From positions 1 to 42,812 of the IMG/VR virus record IMGVR_UViG_3300025300_000025: DNA of 42,812 nt; one strand, 5' to 3'. Below the pieces are notes generated by a model. The model saw only the letters and a program-made list of their open reading frames with translations. It was not told where the DNA came from and ran no database searches. The translations under genes were made by a program, and so were the position numbers. Each line of letters opens with the position of its first letter. The first letter of the stretch is position 1. Below are positions 25,370 to 34,125 of the stretch, piece by piece. This DNA comes from a virus.

Positions 25370-28300
25370 TTACTCCTTGCACTTATCGTGTGCTTTTGTT
25401 TCTAATTCTTCGACCTTTGCCGAAAGTTCTTGGACTGCGTTGATTAACATAGGCACTATATTTGTATAGTTAATACCATATCTAGTTTCATCTTCAGTTA
25501 AATTAACTAAAAGACTATTATCATTATTACTACCAAAACCGTGTTCTTTTTCTATTTCTAGTACATCTTGCGCTATAAGTCCTACTTCAACTTTAGGTTT
25601 TGTTAAAGAGCCATCAGTTTTTACTGCCAGTATATCTTCAGGTGTAGCATCTTCATCAACATACCAAGACCTTCTATCCCATTGGTAAGTAACTGGCTTC
25701 ATTTTATTTATCCAGTCTAAACCATTACTAAAATCTGTAATATTTCTTTTATCTCGGACATCAGAAGTATTAATTGTGCCTTGTGTGCAAAATAAAGTTC
25801 CTAGATTATCGTCACCTAAACACATAATATTACTTTCTGTAGTAAGATTACCGCTAGGACTTCCTGTTATTCCTGAACCTTCTCCAATACAAGTATTCCT
25901 ACCGCCTGTTGTTATTGCCTGACCAGCTCTAAAACCTAATGCCACATTGTTACTACTTGTAGTGACTGCGCTTAAAGCGTTGTAGCCTACTGCTGTGTTA
26001 TTATCACCTGTGGTATTACCATCTAAAGCATAAGTTCCTACTCCTGTATTAGAAGCGCCTGTGGTGTTTGCGACTAAGGCATTATAACCCATAGCAACAT
26101 TATTCGATGCTGTCGTGTTAGCAGACAATGCAGTGTAACCAACGGCAACATTGTTTGATCCAGCGACCACACCCGTCATCGAACCTTTACCTAACGCTGT
26201 ATTGCCAGTACCTGTAGTGGCGTTTGTTAATGCTTCGTGTCCAACAGCAGTATTATTGCTAGATGTCGTAATCGCATCTAAAGCTATAGCACCAACAGCA
26301 GTATTTCCTGCTCCTGTGGTGTTTGCTGTTAAAGCCTCTAAACCAACTGCTGTATTATTGCTTGCTGTTGTATTCGCTGTTAAAGCAGCCGTACCGACTG
26401 CGGTATTATCTGCTCCAGTTGTATTTGTTGCTAAAGCTAATCTACCAATAGCTACGTTTTGACCTGCTGTCGTATTAGCTATCAAAGCATCTTTACCAAC
26501 TGCGGTATTAGCACCTCCTGTTGTGTTTGCTGTTAAAGCATCCATACCAACTGCTGTATTGTTATCAGCTAAATTGGCTCTTAGTGCGTCTTTACCAACA
26601 GCCGTATTTGACGTGCCAGTTACATTTAATTTTAAACTTGATAAACCAACTGCTGTGTTATCACTAGCTGTGGTGTTTGCTCCTAAAGCATCTTGCCCTA
26701 CCGCAACATTGTTTGAACCAGTTGTATTAGCGTCTAAAGATGTATAACCAACTGCTGTGTTAGAAGCACCTGTGGTGTTTGCTACTAAAGCCTCGTGACC
26801 AACTGCTGTGTTGTTACTTGCTGTGGTGTTTGCTCCTAGTGCGTTCCGACCTACTGCAATATTACCTGAACCAGTGGTGTTTGCGTCTAATGCCTGATTA
26901 CCAATGGCGACTAGATTATCTCCTGTCGTATTAGAGGTTGCTGCATTATAACCAACAGCAGTATTAGATTCTCCGCCTGATGTTTGTGCAGCTAAAGTTC
27001 CATAACCAATAGCAACATTATTACCTGATGTGGTGTTTACTGCTAAAGAATTATAACCTACTGCTGTATTGCTAGATGCCGTGGTATTGTCATTTAAAGC
27101 CAGTTGTCCTACTGCTACGTTGTTAGCACCTGTGGAATTAGCTGCTAGAGCCTGTGAACCAAGAGCAGTATTATCAGCTCCTGTGGTGTTAGCACTTAAA
27201 ACATTATAACCAACACCTGTGCAGTTTGCTGCCGTTGTATTAGCGTCTAAAGCTTGAAAACCAATGCCCGTGTTACCTGCACCTGAAGTATTTGCGTATA
27301 AAGCAGCATAACCAACAGCCGTGTTACCACTAGCTGTAGTTGCTGTTCCCAGAGCTTCAAGACCAATCGCAGTATTATCACCACCAGTTGTAAGTGCATC
27401 TCCTGCTTCTTTACCAACAAGCGTATTATTTGTTCCAGTTGTTATTGCTGCTCCTGCGCTTTTACCAACTGCTGTATTTCTTGTACCTGTGGTGTTTGCT
27501 GTTAAAGCGTCTTTACCAACTGCGGTGTTGTTATCTGCTGTGGTGTTAGCGTCTAAAGCATATGCACCAACAGCAACATTATTTGTTCCTGTGGTGTTTA
27601 CTAATAAAGAACTTGCACCTACGGCAACATTATAATCAGCAGTTGTGTTAGCTCCTAAAGCACTTTGACCAATAGCAACATTTTCGTCACCAGTTGTGGT
27701 AGCATCGAGAGAATAAGAACCTACTGCTACATTCTTAATACCTTCATCAATTAATTTTCCAGAATTATAGCCAATTGTAATATTTCTATCACCTGTGGTT
27801 ATTGCTTCTCCAGCAGAGTAGCCAAGAGCAGTATTTTTAGTAGCTGTGGTAGATGCTGTTAAAGCGTTATATCCCACCGCAGTATTGTCAGACCCTGTGG
27901 AGTTAGCGTCTAAAGCACCTGATCCGATTGCTACATTATTATCACCTGTCGTTGTTGCGCCACCAGCATTATCACCTACTACAGTGTTATCTGAACCAGT
28001 AGTGACTGCATCCAGTGCCGCTTCACCTATTGCTACGTTATCTGTTCCTGTCGTTAAGGCTGTGCCTAAGTTACCAGAACCCAGTCCTACGTTACCTGTA
28101 CCACCTGTCATATCCAGTACATCAGTAACTGCTGCGCCTGAACCTGCTCCATCTGCCACAACCATCTTAATTCCGCCATTGGGAATAACGACATTGGCAC
28201 CTGTACCTTGACTAATGGATACAGCGTAACCTGCCGAGTTCTGGATAACCCAGACTTTATTGACTGTATTCGGTGCAAGGGTAACTGTGTTTAATGCAGT

Positions 28301-28516
28301 AATAGACCCTGTCAGGGTCATTGCCATAGTTCTCGCTGCGTCTGAAGTTCCATCAGCCATAGTGATGGTATGCGTAGTGCCTGTTATTCCTTCCGAGCCA
28401 CTACCAAAAGCTTCTCCGATCAATTCCAAATTTGTATTTGTTGAAGTACCCCACGTTCCTGACTCATCACCCGTGGCGATCTCTTTTAATCTTAAATCAT
28501 TTACATATGTTGCCAT
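25370..28516 (-). CDS. Tail fibre: YadA-type repeat stalk with C-terminal S74 self-cleaving chaperone (1,048 aa)
   Basis: Residues 1-140 form a non-repetitive head with a beta-rich, phage-style base. Residues about 142-885 hold about 43 copies of a 17-residue repeat with core NNTAVG followed by A-L-x-A-N-T-T, the hallmark of trimeric YadA-head-like or collagen-like stalk domains. The C-terminal 134 residues are a peptidase S74 intramolecular chaperone: SDVRDKRNI (S918, K923), VTYQWD, VGLIAQDVLEI, YTNIVPMLINAVQEL and a terminal coiled coil. This domain trimerises the fibre and then cuts itself off at Ser918. It is the likely receptor-binding fibre. Confidence 0.92.
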   Translation of the reverse strand: MATYVNDLRLKEIATGDESGTWGTSTNTNLELIGEAFGSGSEGITGTTHTITMADGTSDAARTMAMTLTGSITALNTVTLAPNTVNKVWVIQNSAGYAVSISQGTGANVVIPNGGIKMVVADGAGSGAAVTDVLDMTGGTGNVGLGSGNLGTALTTGTDNVAIGEAALDAVTTGSDNTVVGDNAGGATTTGDNNVAIGSGALDANSTGSDNTAVGYNALTASTTATKNTALGYSAGEAITTGDRNITIGYNSGKLIDEGIKNVAVGSYSLDATTTGDENVAIGQSALGANTTADYNVAVGASSLLVNTTGTNNVAVGAYALDANTTADNNTAVGKDALTANTTGTRNTAVGKSAGAAITTGTNNTLVGKEAGDALTTGGDNTAIGLEALGTATTASGNTAVGYAALYANTSGAGNTGIGFQALDANTTAANCTGVGYNVLSANTTGADNTALGSQALAANSTGANNVAVGQLALNDNTTASSNTAVGYNSLAVNTTSGNNVAIGYGTLAAQTSGGESNTAVGYNAATSNTTGDNLVAIGNQALDANTTGSGNIAVGRNALGANTTASNNTAVGHEALVANTTGASNTAVGYTSLDANTTGSNNVAVGQDALGANTTASDNTAVGLSSLKLNVTGTSNTAVGKDALRANLADNNTAVGMDALTANTTGGANTAVGKDALIANTTAGQNVAIGRLALATNTTGADNTAVGTAALTANTTASNNTAVGLEALTANTTGAGNTAVGAIALDAITTSSNNTAVGHEALTNATTGTGNTALGKGSMTGVVAGSNNVAVGYTALSANTTASNNVAMGYNALVANTTGASNTGVGTYALDGNTTGDNNTAVGYNALSAVTTSSNNVALGFRAGQAITTGGRNTCIGEGSGITGSPSGNLTTESNIMCLGDDNLGTLFCTQGTINTSDVRDKRNITDFSNGLDWINKMKPVTYQWDRRSWYVDEDATPEDILAVKTDGSLTKPKVEVGLIAQDVLEIEKEHGFGSNNDNSLLVNLTEDETRYGINYTNIVPMLINAVQELSAKVEELETKAHDKCKE
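25862..28093 (-). repeat. About 43 tandem 51-bp (17-aa) repeats in the fibre gene
   Basis: The repeats keep a strict 17-residue period with conserved N-[NT]-[TV]-A-[VI]-G and A-L-x-A-N-T-T positions. DNA copies have diverged, so this is an old expansion kept by protein structure rather than recent slippage. One unit is shortened (ANLADNNTAVG). Confidence 0.9.
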
Positions 28517-28517
28517 T

Positions 28518-29213
28518 TTAAGCTACCTCTTCCCATTCTGGTGTTTGGCTATCATCTATTGTACTCCAATTAGGAGTTTGTGAATCTGATATTGTTGAAT
28601 AATCTGGTGTTTGGGAAGTATCAACTAATCCCCAAACATTAACACTTGTTATACTTCCAGTACCATATATCCCCGTAAGAGATATATTTGATATACCAGT
28701 TGCAGTTAATGAACCTACTGCACCTGTACTGGCATCTTGCGTAACCGATATAATATTATTAGTTACTAAACTTAAACTTCCTAATGCACTGGTTCCCGCT
28801 AATCCCGTAGGATAAACATTGGCAGCACCAGTTACTGTTTCATCACCCTGAGATACTGTAGATGCAGTTCCGCTAACTCCCGTAATTGCGAAACCTGCTG
28901 CAAGAACAGTTCCTACCGCTCCTGTTCCCGCTAATCCCGTTTCAGCGACATTGGCTGCACCACTAGGGGTAACACTTGAAATTGCACTGGTTCCAGCTAC
29001 ACCTGTCTCTGTGACATTAGCTGTACCCGTTATAGTGAGTGAACTTATGGCACCAGTAGCCGCTACACCTGTCTCTGCAACATTAGCATCACAAGTTACT
29101 GTTTCAGTGCCTAATGCTGTTGTTCCAGCAAGACCTGTAAGTGTTACTGCGCTAGGCTCATTCCAAGCTCCAGAACCCCATGTACTGCGACCCCAGCCAG
29201 ATACATAAGCCAT
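28518..29213 (-). CDS. Repeat-rich tail/fibre-associated protein (231 aa)
   Basis: The protein starts MAYVSGWGRSTWGSGAWN, common in marine phage tail genes. About eight imperfect 20-24-residue repeats follow, centred on TG[VL]AGTxA[IL] with interleaved ANVxETG. The C-terminus has three 11-residue repeats (SQTPDYSTI, SQTPNWSTI, SQTPEWEEV). It has no signal peptide or catalytic motif. The gene ends 1 bp before the long fibre gene, so it is probably a fibre-attachment or baseplate-like component. Confidence 0.7.
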   Translation of the reverse strand: MAYVSGWGRSTWGSGAWNEPSAVTLTGLAGTTALGTETVTCDANVAETGVAATGAISSLTITGTANVTETGVAGTSAISSVTPSGAANVAETGLAGTGAVGTVLAAGFAITGVSGTASTVSQGDETVTGAANVYPTGLAGTSALGSLSLVTNNIISVTQDASTGAVGSLTATGISNISLTGIYGTGSITSVNVWGLVDTSQTPDYSTISDSQTPNWSTIDDSQTPEWEEVA

Positions 29214-29220
29214 AAAACTA

Positions 29221-29652
29221 TTACGCTATTCTAATAACAGCGTTACTTGCATCTGCGGTTGGAAATGTAATCGTGAATGAACCCGCAGTGGAGGTCTTAT
29301 CTCCACCGAAATCAAATACTGCCACCGCAGGATCACCTGATGCTGTATCGTTGTAAATCATACAACCTCTAGCAGTGATGGTAGCTGTTCCAAAAGTCAA
29401 ATCAGAAAAATCAGTGAACGCAGTTGTTCCTGAAGTAGTTGGATTAACATTCGTTAATGCAGCTCCACCCGCAGTATAGTTTGTTCCTGATGCTTCTTGA
29501 TTTGTACTATAAGCTGTAGTAGAAGCGCTCATTGTCGCTGAACTTGTATATAAAGCCAGCTTAAAAGAGTTTCCTCCAGAAGCTTTAAAATTATGTACTG
29601 CTTGCAAAAGTTCACTCTTAAACGAGGTACACATAGCTTGGGTTATTGCCAT
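29221..29652 (-). CDS. Conserved phage structural protein (143 aa)
   Basis: The pattern MAITQAMCTSFKSELLQAVHNF followed by FKLALYTSSATMSAST and a C-terminal beta-rich region (AVFDFGGDKTSTAGSFTITFP) is a small, widely distributed marine phage protein. It usually lies between neck and fibre genes. It is likely a tail or decoration component; no enzymatic motif is seen. Confidence 0.75.
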   Translation of the reverse strand: MAITQAMCTSFKSELLQAVHNFKASGGNSFKLALYTSSATMSASTTAYSTNQEASGTNYTAGGAALTNVNPTTSGTTAFTDFSDLTFGTATITARGCMIYNDTASGDPAVAVFDFGGDKTSTAGSFTITFPTADASNAVIRIA

Positions 29653-29942
29653 TACAGTCTCCTGATAATATTTGCTAGGTCTTTATGACCTTGTTTTTCT
29701 AATTCGTTACATATAGTACATACATGGTTTTTAATCCCTTCTTGTACATAAAATGCAACAATCCATTTGCACCTATCTCTAAATGCGTGTGCTTGTGCTT
29801 TCACCATAGGATCAGCATTATCACTTATAGAAATTAATTTATTGGTAGCCATTTCAGCTAACTCTTCAACAGTATGACCTCTATTGTGAGTTGTTTGAAC
29901 CCCTAAATTACCTATTGATATTTCAAATTTATCTGTTTCCAT
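29652..29942 (-). CDS. Conserved phage protein of unknown function (96 aa)
   Basis: A central helical region has HTVEELAEMATNKLISISDNADP and PMVKAQAHAFRDRCKWIVAFYVQ, a pattern I recognise from many marine podovirus genomes next to neck genes. Two cysteines (CTIC) lie near the C-terminus. It is coupled by TAATG to both neighbours. The role is unknown. Confidence 0.7.
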   Translation of the reverse strand: METDKFEISIGNLGVQTTHNRGHTVEELAEMATNKLISISDNADPMVKAQAHAFRDRCKWIVAFYVQEGIKNHVCTICNELEKQGHKDLANIIRRL

Positions 29943-30682
29943 TAGTATTTATCTGGTTCAGGCACATCATTAAATTCTAAATCATCCCTTCCAATCATGC
30001 CAACAAATTCGCCTTTATCTTCAATGACTTCAGACCATCGACAAGTTTTAATAGTATTATCTTCCTTATAAGTAACTATAGGATTATTAAGCCTATGATA
30101 TCCATAGAGTTTTTCTTTCAAAGAAACATTTGTATCCATTAGATTTGAGCTAGGAGCTATACATACGTCAATCCCTTTATCGAGACATTTAGCTATCCAA
30201 AACTCACAACAAGCCCTACCTGCTTCGGCAAAATGCATATTATTCTTATAAGTAAAGTCCACACCGAATATATTTAATCTGCCAACTTTATTCCATAAGG
30301 CAAAAGCAATTGAATAAGCAATAGTATTATTGAAATACGAACATCCTAAATCGGAAACCAATGGAGCCAATGGATATTCTTCTGTCGCTGGAACCCTTTG
30401 ATCTACCTCACAAGTATAAATAGGATATTGTATATCTGGCAAACACCTACGCATCATTTCAGTCATGCCGCCAGCATCTTTCGTATTAAGAAAGCGACTC
30501 ATCGGGTCTAGTATAAAGGCTCTATTAACATTCGGAATAACGCCAATCATTGCATTTAAAGCCCATACTTCATCAAAATGGACACTATGAACACGGGATA
30601 AATGAAAGTCCAACTGACTTCTTCCCATTGCAACGATAGCAATATTTTTATCTTCTAATTCTTTTATAGGTACTTTTAACAT
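29942..30682 (-). CDS. Conserved phage protein with Rossmann-like start (246 aa)
   Basis: The N-terminus IAIVAMGRSQLDFHLSR looks like a beta strand plus glycine loop. VWALNAMIGVIP and FGVDFTYKNNMHFAEAGRACCEFW are conserved blocks seen in a family that marine phage annotations carry among structural genes, sometimes under the odd label 'norphogenetic protein' (from memory). The fold resembles DUF115 or glycosyltransferase-like Rossmann proteins, but I cannot identify a catalytic site. It could be an assembly or modifying enzyme. Confidence 0.6.
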   Translation of the reverse strand: MLKVPIKELEDKNIAIVAMGRSQLDFHLSRVHSVHFDEVWALNAMIGVIPNVNRAFILDPMSRFLNTKDAGGMTEMMRRCLPDIQYPIYTCEVDQRVPATEEYPLAPLVSDLGCSYFNNTIAYSIAFALWNKVGRLNIFGVDFTYKNNMHFAEAGRACCEFWIAKCLDKGIDVCIAPSSNLMDTNVSLKEKLYGYHRLNNPIVTYKEDNTIKTCRWSEVIEDKGEFVGMIGRDDLEFNDVPEPDKY

Positions 30683-31323
30683 TAAGTAACTGCTTTTCTA
30701 GTTGTACCTGTCCTATAATTATCTTTAGTTTCCCGACCTTCTCCCAATACTTTCAGTCGCTCAATGGATTGGGCAAATCTTTCCTTATAATTCTGCATGA
30801 CATCCGCTTCGCCCTTCATAAATGTATAGGCTTCCACCAAACTGCCATATAATAGGCAGTCGGAAGCATTGGTTCCAATCCAACTGGTTCCGTCACCTGA
30901 TGTCGTTATTGATGTCGGTTTATACTGATAGTGTAATTCAACAGTAGAATTGGCATTGGGTGTAGGTGCCACGATGAAACTATCGACATCGAATACGGCA
31001 TAATATTTAGGAATCCCCGTTGTACTGCTTGACGGATAGGACTCCCGTATAAAATTTACATCCTTGAATAATAAGTATTCATACCCGCTATTATCAACGG
31101 CAAGCGAAAAGGGAGCCAAAAAATCATCAGGCATACTTAAATATTGATTACCGGATGTTAATGATCCAGTAACATTTTTCCTGAAAAATGGCAGCTCGAC
31201 CATTTTTAATATTCTATCTTCCGTATTTACAATAAATTCATCAAGATAGCTTGTAAAAGTTGTTTCAGTATTATTGGTATAATCCTGTATCGCAGATTTT
31301 AATGTTGTAAATGTCCACGCCAT
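30682..31323 (-). CDS. Head-tail adaptor / connector protein (213 aa)
   Basis: MAWTFTTLKSAIQDYTNNTETTF and LDEFIVNTEDRILKMVELPFFRK are typical of the gp-adaptor family that follows the P22 gp4-like protein in marine podoviruses. Beta strands in the middle (VELHYQYKP) and a C-terminal helix-rich block (MQNYKERFAQSIERLKVLGEGRE) complete the pattern. It likely forms part of the neck ring. Confidence 0.75.
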   Translation of the reverse strand: MAWTFTTLKSAIQDYTNNTETTFTSYLDEFIVNTEDRILKMVELPFFRKNVTGSLTSGNQYLSMPDDFLAPFSLAVDNSGYEYLLFKDVNFIRESYPSSSTTGIPKYYAVFDVDSFIVAPTPNANSTVELHYQYKPTSITTSGDGTSWIGTNASDCLLYGSLVEAYTFMKGEADVMQNYKERFAQSIERLKVLGEGRETKDNYRTGTTRKAVT

Positions 31324-31664
31324 TAGCTTGTACTCACTGTTAATTTACCCACTCTACCATGCATGGTTAATCCCATTGTTCTGGAACCCATTTTGGTAAC
31401 ACCGCCACCGATGGGATCAAAAGCATAATATCTTCTTGATTCCGCTTCACCTGAATCCGGTCTTGAATTATATAAGGATTGCGCATCGCTCGTATTCAGC
31501 TCGCCTAATTTTAATTGAGGTTGATCTTCATCCAAGCATTCCGTACAGACTCTTTGCCCGTTCCTGATGCTATTCTCAATCTGATAAAACAATTCATTTA
31601 ACTTATAAGTGAATCCGCAACGATCACAAATACCTAATGCCTTTTTTCCGATTGCATAACTCAT
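31323..31664 (-). CDS. Small zinc-ribbon phage protein (113 aa)
   Basis: Four cysteines in two knuckles (CDRC at about residues 13-16 and CTEC near 41-44) form a probable zinc ribbon. They are followed by a polar tail with FDPIGGGVTKMGSRT. This protein commonly lies between the connector genes of marine phages. The zinc site is clear; its role, perhaps neck stabilisation or DNA contact, is inference. Confidence 0.7.
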   Translation of the reverse strand: MSYAIGKKALGICDRCGFTYKLNELFYQIENSIRNGQRVCTECLDEDQPQLKLGELNTSDAQSLYNSRPDSGEAESRRYYAFDPIGGGVTKMGSRTMGLTMHGRVGKLTVSTS

Positions 31665-31672
31665 AAATTCAT

Positions 31673-32371
31673 TTAATAATTGTTATACGATAAATCAGGC
31701 ACAAATCGAACTGATGCCCTTTCCCTGTCAGCATCGCTGACATCACGCCATAATTCATCATACCTTAGTTTTATCATCGGAATTTTTTGTAATGCTTCAG
31801 GATTTTTACAGGCAACATTATAAGCAAGTGCATAAGTTAAACAGGGTAAATATCGTGCCGGTATATCTGCATTATTACTGGCAACTGTACCGACATCCTC
31901 TATCCTTTTTACATAATCATAGACTAATGTATAAGTATCTGCGTCATCAGGTGTTGCCCACAATACAATAGTATTGGTTCCCGTGTTCTTGTCGATATAA
32001 AATTGCGTTGGCTTTGAGCGTGTTAATTTGGTGGCTTGGTGATTATATTGGGTACGGGAAATTCTGTTTAATCTCTGATCCATCTGTTTATCGGTATCTC
32101 CCGCATCTGTCCTTATAAATGCATCTACCACATCCATTGCCGATGATTCCAGACTATAACTACTAGTGCCAGCCGTTAAGGAAGCGCTTGCCTGTGCTAT
32201 TGTCCAAAGATTCAATCCTTTGTTCTGCCACTCCAGAAAAACCAGATTCAACGCTCTTTTAGCGCCACGATAATCGTAGCCTGTACGAAGCTCCATCCCG
32301 CAAAGATCGTAGGCTTCTTCCATGATATCAGCTATATCCAGATTAAATGATGTTGTTCCGCTTGTTGCCAT
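31673..32371 (-). CDS. P22 gp4-like head-completion / tail-accessory protein (232 aa)
   Basis: DIADIMEEAYDLCGMELRTG and RALNLVFLEWQNKGLNLWTI are the hallmark helices of the gp4-type adaptor that docks under the portal. The middle carries short beta segments (SYSLESSAMDVVDAFI) and the C-terminus has the RYLPCLTYALAYNVACKNPE helix pair. Order relative to the other connector genes is normal. P22 gp4 also has muramidase activity; I see no evidence for that here. Confidence 0.8.
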   Translation of the reverse strand: MATSGTTSFNLDIADIMEEAYDLCGMELRTGYDYRGAKRALNLVFLEWQNKGLNLWTIAQASASLTAGTSSYSLESSAMDVVDAFIRTDAGDTDKQMDQRLNRISRTQYNHQATKLTRSKPTQFYIDKNTGTNTIVLWATPDDADTYTLVYDYVKRIEDVGTVASNNADIPARYLPCLTYALAYNVACKNPEALQKIPMIKLRYDELWRDVSDADRERASVRFVPDLSYNNY

Positions 32372-32500
32372 TTATTTTTTCCTCTTACCTGCTTTCTGCA
32401 TGGCAATAGCTATTGCCTGTTTTTTAGGTTTACCTTCTTTAACCAAAGTAGATATATTCTTGCTGATTACCTTTTTTGAGCGCCCTTTATGTAAGGGCAT
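32372..32500 (-). CDS. Tiny basic protein (42 aa)
   Basis: The sequence begins [20 protein letters not shown] and contains [17 protein letters not shown], a widespread small basic phage/bacterial peptide family. It ends directly before the gp4-like gene's ATG. It may bind DNA or assist head completion; the function is unknown. Confidence 0.7.
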   Translation of the reverse strand: MPLHKGRSKKVISKNISTLVKEGKPKKQAIAIAMQKAGKRKK

Positions 32501-32502
32501 AA

Positions 32503-32682
32503 TTAAGTTTCCCCGCCACCAAACATACGCTTGATGTATTCCTTATAGGATTCAACCTTATTTTCTTTTCCTATTTCAGTGGCTCCCTTGTTCGCATATT
32601 TATTTTTACGAACTCTAGGTTTGCCTCCACCGGAATAGCCGTGAGGTTCTTTAAACCTTGTGTTCCTACCAAATCCTTTCAT
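32503..32682 (-). CDS. Small basic glycine-containing protein (59 aa)
   Basis: It starts [20 protein letters not shown] and ends [11 protein letters not shown]. The middle is lysine-rich with no membrane helix. It begins after a hairpin-bearing spacer and is followed 2 bp later by the 42-residue gene, so the pair is probably co-translated. I do not recognise the family. Confidence 0.6.
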   Translation of the reverse strand: MKGFGRNTRFKEPHGYSGGGKPRVRKNKYANKGATEIGKENKVESYKEYIKRMFGGGET

Positions 32683-32713
32683 AGTTATTACCTATATAAT
32701 TGAAATAAATAAA

Positions 32714-32742
32714 CATAACACCTTGATATACAAGGCATTATG
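32714..32742 (-). terminator. Candidate intrinsic terminator between head and neck genes
   Basis: On the minus strand a 12-bp stem with two G-U pairs (CATAATGCCTTG / CAAGGTGTTATG) and a 5-base TATAT loop is followed by a U-rich but interrupted tract (TTTATTTATTTC). It lies 24 bp past the stop at 32766. The interrupted tail suggests partial termination or a processing site. Confidence 0.45.
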
Positions 32743-32765
32743 AATATTATTAATTGACGTTCTAA

Positions 32766-33053
32766 TTACTTTTTCTTGGCGGTTTTCTTCTTGGCTGCCT
32801 TCTTTTTAGCCTTCTTTTTACCGCCTACATAAGCTTCATTAACATCAGGTGTTGATGGATCATCCGATTTGAAATGACCTGATTTAGTACGCGCACGTTT
32901 ACCGGCATTAGCCAGTTCATTATATTTACGTTTCGCATCGTCTAAATCTGGGTCAGGTCCGAATATGGGAATAAAAATACCATCATCCCCTTTTTTAAGT
33001 ACATTATACTGAGCAGGAAATTCCCCTGTCTCAGCTATAATATATTCACTCAT
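32766..33053 (-). CDS. Small protein with poly-lysine tail (95 aa)
   Basis: The N-terminal half (SEYIIAETGEFPAQYNVLKKGDDGIFIPIFGPDPDLDDAKRKYNELA in outline, with a helix near residues 38-48) is followed by a flexible linker and a strongly basic tail. The tail is made of KKKA/KKTAKK repeats (about residues 78-95), histone- or H-NS-tail-like. It is likely to bind DNA, perhaps packaged DNA. The gene sits just after head structural genes. Confidence 0.65.
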   Translation of the reverse strand: MSEYIIAETGEFPAQYNVLKKGDDGIFIPIFGPDPDLDDAKRKYNELANAGKRARTKSGHFKSDDPSTPDVNEAYVGGKKKAKKKAAKKKTAKKK

Positions 33054-33066
33054 AAGCTTTGACTCC

Positions 33067-33474
33067 TTAGTCCGAATAAACCTTAACCATCTCTATAACG
33101 ATGGAATAAGTATCTCCAGAACTATGTCCTAATGTTGTAAATAGAATATCACCAGTCTTACCGCTACCCGCATTATTCGGTATACCGCCAAAATCTTCAA
33201 AATTAAGATGTCCATTACTGCTTTCAGCCAAATCGCACAATAAAACATTTGACGTGGCATCCAATAATAGTTGAACGGACATCCCAACAATGGCATGGGT
33301 AATACGCATGACCCTAACCTCAGAACAGGAAGTTCCTGCTGCGTTAGGTGATAAAGCAGAAACATCTACTTTAACAACTGCGGATTCCCCACTGCCATCG
33401 CTGACGTTGGTAAACTTCATAACGCAGTTTCTTGAACCATCAATGATGGTCTGTGAAGTTACTGCATCAGCCAT
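33067..33474 (-). CDS. Conserved head-associated structural protein (135 aa)
   Basis: The protein starts MADAVTSQTIIDGSRNCVMKFTNVSDGSGES and is beta-rich (VRVMRITHAIVGMSVQLLLD). This pattern is common in marine phage head modules between decoration and neck genes. There is no enzymatic motif. It is a likely capsid or connector accessory; the role is inferred from order. Confidence 0.7.
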   Translation of the reverse strand: MADAVTSQTIIDGSRNCVMKFTNVSDGSGESAVVKVDVSALSPNAAGTSCSEVRVMRITHAIVGMSVQLLLDATSNVLLCDLAESSNGHLNFEDFGGIPNNAGSGKTGDILFTTLGHSSGDTYSIVIEMVKVYSD

Positions 33475-33485
33475 TATTTACCCCC

Positions 33486-34043
33486 TTACTCGAATGGAGT
33501 AGCTAATGTGCCGTCACCATGAAGGAATGCTTCACAATGCCACACTGCTGCTGTAGTAGCCACCAGACGAATAACTCCGCCTACCAACCAACCTTGCGCT
33601 GCTGTTCCCAAATCAATGGTATCGTCATCACTCGCATCAGGAATAAAGGTATTATTATCTGTTGCAGTTGCCGGATCAAATATCGTGGCAAAACCAGAGA
33701 ATAAATCGCTGGTATTATCCGTATTGATCTGTCCTGCACCCGTGAAGGTTGTACCGACTATAAAGGTATAGTTTAAACCTGCTGCGGCAGTAGGTAGTGT
33801 TACCACGATCCCTGCTGCTCTATTCAGCGTATAGACTGTACCTGAGTCTGTTGACTCAACGCTGTGTGTAGCACTTGTAATGCTCTCTATTTGTGAATAA
33901 GCAGATAAATAACCTGTCGTAGTAATATTACCACTTGTATCAATATCCAGATTTGTCGTGATGGCACCTGTAGTAGAGTTTTTGCTGATTTGTTCAAATC
34001 CGCCTATCGCCCTGACATTGCCTGTAAAAGTTGTATTAGCCAT
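33486..34043 (-). CDS. Head decoration / fibre-like structural protein (185 aa)
   Basis: It begins MANTTFTGNVRAIGGFEQISK, a head-fibre or decoration style seen in marine podoviruses. Then come GAITTNLDIDTSGNITTTG and a beta-helical-type middle (GIVVTLPTAAAGLNYTFIVGT). AGGAG precedes the ATG. As the first gene after the MCP terminator, it may need its own promoter, in the 34.04-34.10 kb spacer, or read-through. Confidence 0.65.
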   Translation of the reverse strand: MANTTFTGNVRAIGGFEQISKNSTTGAITTNLDIDTSGNITTTGYLSAYSQIESITSATHSVESTDSGTVYTLNRAAGIVVTLPTAAAGLNYTFIVGTTFTGAGQINTDNTSDLFSGFATIFDPATATDNNTFIPDASDDDTIDLGTAAQGWLVGGVIRLVATTAAVWHCEAFLHGDGTLATPFE

Positions 34044-34073
34044 AAATGATTCTCCTGTTTAGGCTATTGTCCA

Positions 34074-34085
34074 CTACATATGTAG
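34074..34085. promoter_or_regulatory. 12-bp perfect palindrome in MCP/decoration spacer
   Basis: CTACATATGTAG is self-complementary. It lies 12 bases past the U-tract of the MCP terminator on the minus strand, ahead of the next gene. A regulator-binding or restriction-type site is possible; nothing further supports a specific role. Confidence 0.35.
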
Positions 34086-34096
34086 CGGTCAGGATT

Positions 34097-34125
34097 AAAA
34101 AAAGGGGGATAGTCTCCTACCCCCC
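34097..34125 (-). terminator. Strong Rho-independent terminator after major capsid gene
   Basis: On the minus strand, eight bases past the MCP stop, a 9-bp stem GGGGGGTAG / CTATCCCCC (one G-U pair) closes a GAGA (GNRA) tetraloop and runs directly into seven uridines. It is the clearest terminator in the window and separates the capsid unit from the neck/tail genes. Confidence 0.9.

Noticed and set aside
25862-28093. CRISPR-like regularly spaced repeats
   Set aside because: The periodicity is protein-coding (17 residues), without conserved DNA repeats, unique spacers or cas genes.
26151-28211. Plus-strand Val/Ala/Pro-rich frames opposite the fibre repeats
   Set aside because: They repeat with the same 51-bp period as the fibre gene and are its mirror image.
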